From Hofstenia miamia (Eukaryota; Xenacoelomorpha; Acoela): 64,000 nucleotides of DNA. This document shows positions 57,195-64,000 of this stretch, piece after piece. How positions within the stretch are numbered: the first letter of the stretch is position 1; every line of letters begins with the position of its first letter. The stretch spans positions 182,923-246,922 of the forward strand of contig SCFE01000053.1 of assembly GCA_004352715.1 (NCBI GenBank). The letters are read 5' to 3'. Position numbers and translations under genes: made by a program. The notes under the pieces were generated by a model that made no database searches, was not told the origin of the DNA, and saw nothing but the letters and a program-made list of their open reading frames with translations.

Positions 57195-59262
57195 GGTCTA
57201 ATATGGCCTGGCCCACATATTTGGCTTGTTCCACACAATTTCTTTGTTTTGCAATATGACCTGCACCAAATTTTCATTAATTATATTGAATGACTTGAAT
57301 TCTGACTGCTTGATTAATTTTTCTGCTGCCTTCTGATCACAACCTTTGCCTGGCATTGCTTTCTTAGGGACTCCATAGTCTTGTCAAGTACCTCATTGGA
57401 CATCAACTTATCAATTTTTTTCAAAATCATTCTTTGCTGCCTTGTGTTTTGCTGTATTCAAATCAATATAGGGCATTAAAAATTGTGCCTGCTCAAATTG
57501 TAATGCCTTGTAGAAATTGTTTGCACCAACTTTGCAACCTTACCAGATTTCAGTCCCATTGTCTCTTTAATATTTCTTGCATAGGGTGACAAATGCTGGT
57601 CTTCTATAATCATTTTGCGTGTTGCCAAGCTGAAATCAAAATGATCTTTATGTAAATTACAGGGATATTCTTGATCCACTTCCACCAAATAACCAATATC
57701 TCCATCCTGAGAGGCATTTAAAATATTATTTATTGATACATTTTCCACTCCAGCTGATAACAGGTAAATTCATGGTCCTGGTACCCCCATACAAAGCATT
57801 CATATCCAAAAAGGTAGCATAAGTGGAATCTTTTTCAGGGTCATAGCCCTCCACCATGGGATTTTTGGCCTTAAAATAGCATTCTGCATGCACTATAGAC
57901 ATGCCTCCTCAAATGCCAGTTTCAATAAATTGCAGTTGATTATTTCTATAATTGGATCAAGAAAAAAGTTTGTGTGATTTAACATGGCATTCCAGCAAAA
58001 GTTGGACAGTGTAAAAAAAATGTGTAGGATCCAGTCCATATGTTTGTTTGCTTTCAAGACAAAATTCACAAAGTACAACGCCAACAACAGTGTATCTGCC
58101 ATTAAATAATTTTTGTGAAAGTCTTTAAATTTGGTAAACCCCCATTAACCTAAGTATTGTTCTGTTCATGTTCAAGCTCCTCCTGTGTTAAAGATATTTT
58201 TCCAGATAATCAATTATACCAATGTTCCAAGTTGGGGAGTGAAGTTTTATTAAATTTATCAAATGACTCAAACCATTCATAAGGAAATTGACCTTTGCCT
58301 GTGATAAATGCTGATGCCTTTTGTTGGCCTATGCTTGTTCTTAAAAAATCATACTTGTCTGAACAAATATTTCTTGTAAGATTTGACAAGCTATCAGTAA
58401 CAAATCAATAGAAGTCCAAAAATCTCAACTCTTTTTGAATCCATTTATTTTTTGCCATTTTTATCTTTGTAATTATACACAGGGACCATTAGGCTAAATG
58501 ATATGAAATTTTAAGAAGTGTAGAGTATACATTTCAAGCTTTCATTTTCTTTGAGCCTTCAACATTTCAATAGGAAATACACATCATATTTAATGCCATT
58601 GTGGGAAAAAACTGGAGTAAATTGAGTGCTGTGATGTAATATATTACAATTTTTGTGTGCAATACAACATACCTTTCCACTATTATGGCAGTGACCAATG
58701 ACTTTATGAGAGCTACTTTCAAATTCTTCATTGCAAAACACTTAAACAGTAGAATTCTCCATCAAATATTCTCATTGAGGTTGTGAAATTATTAATTGTC
58801 TATGCTTTTGCTTGTCAGCAAATGATGTTTTAGCAATTTTACAAGGTTCATTCCATCACTCTTCCATACACTGTTCACCTGAAAATATGTTGCTGGAAAG
58901 TTGCTCTTTTTAAGTGGTGCTCACTATGCAGATGCCAGATGGGATTTGGTGAACATCCTCTACTGTGAAACTCTTTTGTGGGCAAAATAGATTGAATTTT
59001 TTGTGATATGCACTCTATGTACAATGCAGTAATAATTGGCACAAAGTTATTTGCTCCAAATGATTTAAATGTAATTTTCTTATTGGGATCAGGAAATATA
59101 AAAACAAAAAGCATACCAGGGAAGGGGTGTACTATCATCACCATTCCCGACTGTTGGGAGCTAGCATTATATGTATTGGCAGGCATCACTGAAGAGTATT
59201 TCTCCAATAGGTTTCTTAAAAATTCTGTGGGGAAGATGCTTGAACATACATTTTCTAAGTAA
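57195..59262 (-). pseudogene. Polinton 2 DNA polymerase B, N-terminal and central part
   Basis: Minus strand, broken frames: ITFKSFGANNFVPIITALYI (exonuclease entry, about 59040-59100); FCNEEFESSSHKVIGHCHNS and VCCIAHKNCNILHH (58600-58740, the CxxxF-HCH-GK-AH-CN block typical of this family); VFSHNGIKYDVYFLL; ADTLLLALYFVNFVLKANK (58040-58100); GGMSIVHAECYFKAKNPMVE; the motif A block FLDMNALYGG (about 57788-57813); DQEYPCNLHKDHFDFSLATR; EFKSFNIINENLVQVILQNK (57240-57300). It stops at the GGTCTA target where Polinton 1 entered and continues at 44967 downward. This copy keeps motif A, unlike the polymerase of Polinton 1. No terminal repeat of Polinton 2 was found. Confidence 0.88.
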
Positions 59263-60580
59263 GGGAGAAGTAATATCTATGAGAATCAAATTGAAATGAA
59301 AATTGCATCACTGCTCCCCTAATATTTAAAGAGTTATGCCCCACCCACACTATTATAATAAAATTCTATTGGATGCCAAGTGATCAAATTTACCCAGAAA
59401 ATTTCCAAATATGAAAGTTAGAACAAATTATTGACAGAAATGGGTTGACACAAAACTATGAGTCACAAACACATGATATTTCATTTTTGAAAAAATGCAT
59501 AAAATGTGTAGTAAGCAATTTTCATTACATTGTGAAACAAAATGTAAAACAGAGTTGTCAAATAAAGTAGATAAACAAAGAACATTATTACCCAACAGGA
59601 GATTACTTTAAGTTATAAATCTTCATTTATAGTTGAGAAAGAGTGTGTAAGTTAATAGAATTCACTCACATATAAAAGCAGTGACTGAATATTTATCATC
59701 ACATGACACTTACAATTTTTTAATTTTATAAAATAATACTAACAGTGGTGACTATTTCAATGAATTGAAAGCAAAACAAAATATTTTTATAAAATAAGAA
59801 ATTGTAAGCTTTTGCATTAGAAATGTCAAATAAAGAACATTACCTTTGCTGCATGAAATTTATGATGTTGTTGTAACTTTATATGCAGTACACATTTTTT
59901 CAGGAAAAATGAATTTCATGTATACATAGATCCACAAAAAGCAAAAATGTTTGCAATTCATTATCCATTTTACCAACATTGTTATATGATAATCATAAAT
60001 CAATATACATAATGAAATTTCAAAAGAGAATCAATTGTTTAAATGCTGGTAAGTACATTTGACAGAAACTACATGAATACAAAAAAGATTATATTTACTC
60101 AGCTTATTATACTGATAGCAGTAACAACACATGTTTCTTACATTAATATAGATTTATTATCACATGTCAGAAAATTTCTAATAGTTATGCTGCTTTATTT
60201 TATAATTTTCATTTGTGAGCTAGAAACTATTTGCAAAATATGCAAATGAATCAATTGAGTTACAACAGTGTATAAATGAATTAATGCTATAGTAATCACT
60301 TTTGTACAAATGCACAAATAAAATTATTTTACTATTTACACAGTACTCCAAAATATTATATAAAAAAAAGCTATTAACAAAGAAAAAACACTGAAATATG
60401 CAAAATGCTTTAATACATTTAATTAATTAATATAAAACTATAGAATCAGTTTGCACAAATACACTTGTTTTTAAGTTGGACATAATAATCAAAGTAATGA
60501 ACAGTTGAATTTAAAAAACATTCATTGTTTAACTTTAAAGACAGAAAGGAATTCTCAAAAAAAGCATTAAGATTTCACAT
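59263..60580. other. No clear gene; one small hydrophobic frame
   Basis: 60043-60249 (+) encodes 68 residues with a hydrophobic run IIFTQLIILIAVTTHVSYI and a second FLIVMLLYFIIFI. In DNA this AT-rich such runs arise by chance, so I do not call a gene. The rest is featureless. Confidence 0.4.
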
Positions 60581-60589
60581 TCTTCTATC

Positions 60590-60927
60590 CATACACAACC
60601 ATACGTGAGGAAATGGCACACACAAGTAGAGCAGATGCGCAAATGACACTGATGATAGTGATAGAGGAAATTTTTCGATATTTTCTCAGCCAAAATTAAT
60701 AAACTCCAGAGATAACACCAATCTCAGAAAACATCAAAGAGGCAAAGTTTTTACGCTATCATAGCACTGTAACAACAGAAATAGAGGCAGTACTTAAGAT
60801 GACAAAACAACCCAAATTTGCAACTACAAGCTGGAGCAATCCACATGGGAAACAATAATTAAAAAAGCTGAGTAACTAGTCCACATGGAACGAGCAGTAC
60901 TAAAAATAATGCAAGCTGAGGAGGGCA
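60590..60927 (+). pseudogene. Third-ORF C-terminal fragment before LTR family 3
   Basis: The + strand reads EEMAHTSRADAQMTLMIVIE, EEIFRYFLSQN, then in a shifted frame AKFLRYHSTVTTEIEAVLKM and KQPKFATTSWSNPH. These align with AEDAHTSDTDALMMLLITLK and YFRLHSETVTQWEAL of 15788-16128. A purine-rich GCTGAGGAGGGCA precedes the LTR at 60928, as a polypurine tract should. This is therefore the 3' end of a + strand gypsy-like element. Confidence 0.65.
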
Positions 60928-62399
60928 TGTAGCATAATCCAAGGCATAATTCTGCTAAGAAGAGAAGATCAAAGGATTAGTCAGTATTAAGATCAAATTA
61001 TGATTTATTGATTGTAAACAAATTAAAGTTAATTATCATCATTATGTTTGTAGAAACAAGATAGCAAATTAGTACTTGTCAACAAATAATTTGACCAAAC
61101 AAAGGGAGTGAAAACACTTCCATTATTTTTAGCCATTTTCAGCAGATGAATAAATTCAAATTCAAACAACAGGTACTTTTTGAATTCAACTATAAATAAT
61201 TTAGAAACTGTTGAAGTAAATTCTTTGAAAATCTTATCTTTAGACTTTATTTGGTTTGCTTACTTATAAATCATGTCAAGCTAAATGGTAGATGCAGTAG
61301 TAGTGGCTTGGCACACAGTAGGAGCAATTTGATCCAAGCCATGGACCTTCATTTACATTAGGTGTACAAATAGGAGTTTTACTCTGTTTAGCTGACTATG
61401 AATTCAATAGTTTGCATGTATTAAATAATTGATTATTGGAGAAAAGGCTAGGAAGCCTACCATAGGGTATATCTATATTACATATCTAATTAGGTGACCT
61501 ATAAATAGACTGATAAAATTACTACACAGATACCATTATTTAAATGTAAGGTAGGAAGCTGCAACTAACTAGTTACTTTATTTATCTATGTTAATTAAAG
61601 CCAATAGTTTTTGGTAATGGCTGAAGTAATATTTATTAAGCAGCTAGTGACACTGCCAGGTTGCAAAGTACTAAATTACACATTACAAATTCGAATTTAA
61701 ATCAGTTATGCTCCACTTTTCTAAATGTATACACTTGTAAACACATGGACNATTCAACTATAAATAATTTAGAAACTGTTGAAGTAAATTCTTTGAAAAT
61801 CTTATCTTTAGACTTTATTTGGTTTGCTTACTTATAAATCATGTCAAGCTAAATGGTAGATGCAGTAGTAGTGGCTTGGCACACAGTAGGAGCAATTTGA
61901 TCCAAGCCATGAACCTGCATTTATGTTAGGGGTATGAGTAGGAGTTTTTCTCTGTTTAGCTGACTATTGATTCATTCATTTACATGTATGAAATAATAGA
62001 CTTCAGAGACAAGGCTAGTTAGCTGATCATAGGTTATATCTATATTATATTATCTTGACTATGTAGGTGACCTATAAATAGGCTGATAAATAGACTGAGC
62101 ATGTATTGTTATCTAAATGTAAGTTAGGAAGCTGCAAGTAGTTATCTATTTTAATATCTACATTAATTAGAGCCAATAATCAGCTGGAGACCACAGTGGA
62201 AGACAAGTGAATCATGGAAGAAAGTTGCAATAATGTCATACCTAAATAGTATCAGATTAGTTGGGGTTAATACAATTTAATAACAACCTATCTTATGTTG
62301 AAACATTTAAAGATCAGTACATCCCTACCTGCTTTTAACAAGAAGTAATATTTAAAAGAATAAACAACTCTATGTTAATGCCTGGTAGCAGATGATACA
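60928..62399 (+). repeat. LTR family 3 with internal duplication
   Basis: It begins TGTAGCATAATCCAAGGCAT and ends GCAGATGATACA. The TATA box CCTATAAATAGACTG lies at 61498 and again near 62081. A segment starting attcaactataaataattta occurs at 61186 and, after a single N at 61751, again at 61752; the duplicate differs increasingly rightward. Without the duplication the LTR would be near 0.9 kb. It is homologous to 45345-46486 across the TTGTGCC/CTTGGCACA-type, GGTAATGGCT and CACCTAAA blocks. The LTR has third-ORF sequence on its left and primer-binding site plus gag on its right. Confidence 0.75.
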
Positions 62400-62417
62400 T
62401 GGTGACCATGAGAGATT
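62400..62417 (+). other. Primer-binding-site-like sequence
   Basis: TGGTGACCATGAGAGATT begins directly after the LTR CA. A TGG start complementary to a tRNA CCA tail at this position is what an LTR element needs for minus-strand priming. I cannot assign the tRNA. Confidence 0.6.
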
Positions 62418-62429
62418 AAGAACAAGAAG

Positions 62430-64000
62430 AAGAATCAACAAGCCAACATCCTGACTCAAGACTTATAGTCAATAGGTAAGAACTGCAACCATGACATGCA
62501 ATAACAGAAGACGTAGCACATAGTTAGCTAATACTACTACTACACCTAACCTGAGGCAAGTTCAGAAACAAAGAATCATACCAAGATGCAAGCCACTACC
62601 AATTGTAAATCAGAATGACAACCACAAAAGTAAAGAGAAGTAGTGCCAAGAGAGGTACAAGTAAAACAACTCCCACCCCAAGAAGAATGCATTTACAAAC
62701 CAATACATCTCCCACAGAACTAGAAACCCTACATATGTCCCCAGAAAAAGGATCCAACAAAGTCTTAAACATTCTAAGACAAACAAAATAGAAATGGACA
62801 ACTGCCTAGAAAATCAAAGTGAAAATTTCCAAAGAGATATTAAAGCACTTACAACTCAACTAGCACAATTGAACAAATGTTTATAAAAACAGAATGAAAA
62901 ATGGGAAAAGATATGCTGACAACTAGAAGACGAAAATAGACAGCTAATTCTAGACAATGATATACAAGCCCAAGAGCTAGAACAACTCAAAGATAAACTT
63001 AGACTAACAGAATTGGGTGAGAGATAAGAATTGTGAGACACAAATTAAAAAGCTAGAAGAATTGAGACATAAACTAAAAGCAATACAGAGAAATGAAGAG
63101 GAAAATCAGAGGGTAACACAAACACATGAAATAACAAAGAAGCCTACAAGTGTTACCCAACAATTTTAAAAAACAATTAAGAGACACAGAGGAGGAAGAG
63201 GAACTGGAAAAGAAAAAAATCATTGATGAAATCACAAAAGCAGTAACCAACCAACTTACAATACATGTAAACATAAACATGCAAAGGAGACCTATGAGAG
63301 CTTGATGCCACCAGAGTACAGTCACAATGATACAATGCCATGCAAGGCAACCCTGCTAATCCAACATTCCTTGAATAACTGCAAATGTTTGAAATCACAA
63401 TGGCTGAGAGGAAAGTGAGCCAATAAGCTGCAGCAGCAAGATTCCCATTGTACCTAGCAGGAGCAGCATCCCAACATTATTTACTTCTAGACACTGATAC
63501 AAAATGGGATTACAAATTACTAATTGGAGATTTCATAGTGTACTACAAAAATGAAAGTTTCAAAAACCAATACCAAATTATATTGAACTCAACAAAGATG
63601 AGAAAGACAGATGATATATGAAATTACATCCAGCAGGTAGAATGATTGGTAACACTTAGCTCCAGAGGAAACAAATGTTCAAAATATTACCTCTTCATCC
63701 ATATCTTCAAAGAAATGCCAGAAAACATTAGAACACAATTTGAGATCAAGTGCAACATGGATGATAAACTGGAAAAGATGATCAGGAAGGCAACAATTGA
63801 AAATAATGCCTGCATCTATGAAAAAGCAGTGTGGAACAAGGAAAAATCAATAGAATGGCAGAACACTTACAAGACACAGACAGTGAACAAAAAAACCCTT
63901 ATAAGGAAAATAAGACAGAGAAATTCATTAATATAAAAAGTAAAGAGGGAAAGCCAAAGAAAATCAGAAAAAGAGACACAAAGTGCTACAGCTGCAGAAA
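62430..64000 (+). pseudogene. Gypsy gag, broken, cut by window end
   Basis: Structural capsid/nucleocapsid polyprotein. After a basic N-terminal part, a coiled-coil-like stretch (62780-63130, with KKLEELRHKLKAIQRNEEEN) leads to a capsid-type region: FLEQLQMFEITMAERK, FPLYLAGAASQHYLLLD, TKWDYKLLIGDFIVYYKN, then the open frame 63646-63936 with KEMPENIRTQFEIKCNMDDK. The last bases encode KCYSCRK (cysteines at 63984 and 63993), the start of a CCHC zinc knuckle. Several frameshifts and stops. It lies in sense orientation behind LTR and primer-binding site. Pol would follow beyond the window. Confidence 0.75.

Noticed and set aside
50610-59262. Tail-to-tail polymerase genes as two genes of one element
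   Set aside because: The minus-strand copy is outside the inverted repeats and continues at 44967 after the GGTCTA duplication, so it belongs to the older target element.

Overview
The window is a very AT-rich piece of an animal nuclear genome assembly (draft quality: five gaps of about 1 kb, one of 97 bases, and three single-N joins). The only host gene I can support is a complete six-exon gene for radial spoke head protein 14 (RSPH14, an armadillo-repeat protein of motile cilia) at 30011-34893 on the + strand. The rest is mostly transposable elements of nearly every eukaryotic class, many nested in one another. I cannot name the species: an intact ciliary gene beside Polinton, Penelope, Tc1/mariner, Harbinger-like, hAT, CR1/L2-like and Ty3/gypsy-like elements fits an aquatic invertebrate such as a cnidarian, sponge or mollusc. 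I saw no convincing tRNA, rRNA or other RNA gene and no CRISPR array.

Layout. 1-7765: AT-rich DNA with TA microsatellites, a Penelope-like GIY-YIG fragment (about 3.7-4.2 kb) and a dead Tc1 transposon (5731-7013, minus). 7766-17439: a Ty3/gypsy-like retroelement on the minus strand (3' LTR 7766-8873, then in gene order RT, RNase H, integrase and a very large uncharacterised third ORF). It is broken by three LTRs of a second family: a solo LTR inside integrase, a deleted element inside RNase H with a TTAT target duplication, and an opposite-strand LTR at its truncated 5' side. 18.5-22.4 kb: MITEs, one with 3-bp TTA target duplications and 1,253 bp long. 22.7-29.6 kb: LINE and hAT fragments around two gaps, a CR1/L2-like LINE with an esterase ORF1 and a 2A-like motif at the start of ORF2, and a decayed reverse transcriptase pseudogene. 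30.0-34.9 kb: RSPH14, with a LINE fragment in intron 2 and a mariner in intron 5, both antisense.

36.4-37.7 kb: a fresh-looking 578-bp fragment of the same third ORF lies between perfect 300-bp direct repeats. 40.5-44.0 kb: pieces of a third LTR family lie in inverted arrangement around two gaps. 44968-57194: a Polinton/Maverick with about 165-bp terminal inverted repeats beginning AGTAGTAAAGGGG and a perfect 6-bp target duplication GGTCTA. It sits inside the DNA polymerase B gene of a second Polinton on the opposite strand, whose two halves lie at 57195-59262 and about 44400-44967. 60.6-64.0 kb: the end of a gypsy third ORF, then an LTR, a primer-binding-site-like sequence and a gag ORF, as if two elements share one LTR; the window ends at the first cysteines of the gag zinc knuckle.

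Themes: repeated nesting; strong CpG loss in the older blocks (roughly 7.8-18.5 kb and 46.5-61 kb) but not in RSPH14 or the youngest insertions; and a gypsy-associated third ORF, present in four copies, that resembles nothing I recognise. That ORF and the Polinton-in-Polinton nest are the most interesting content.
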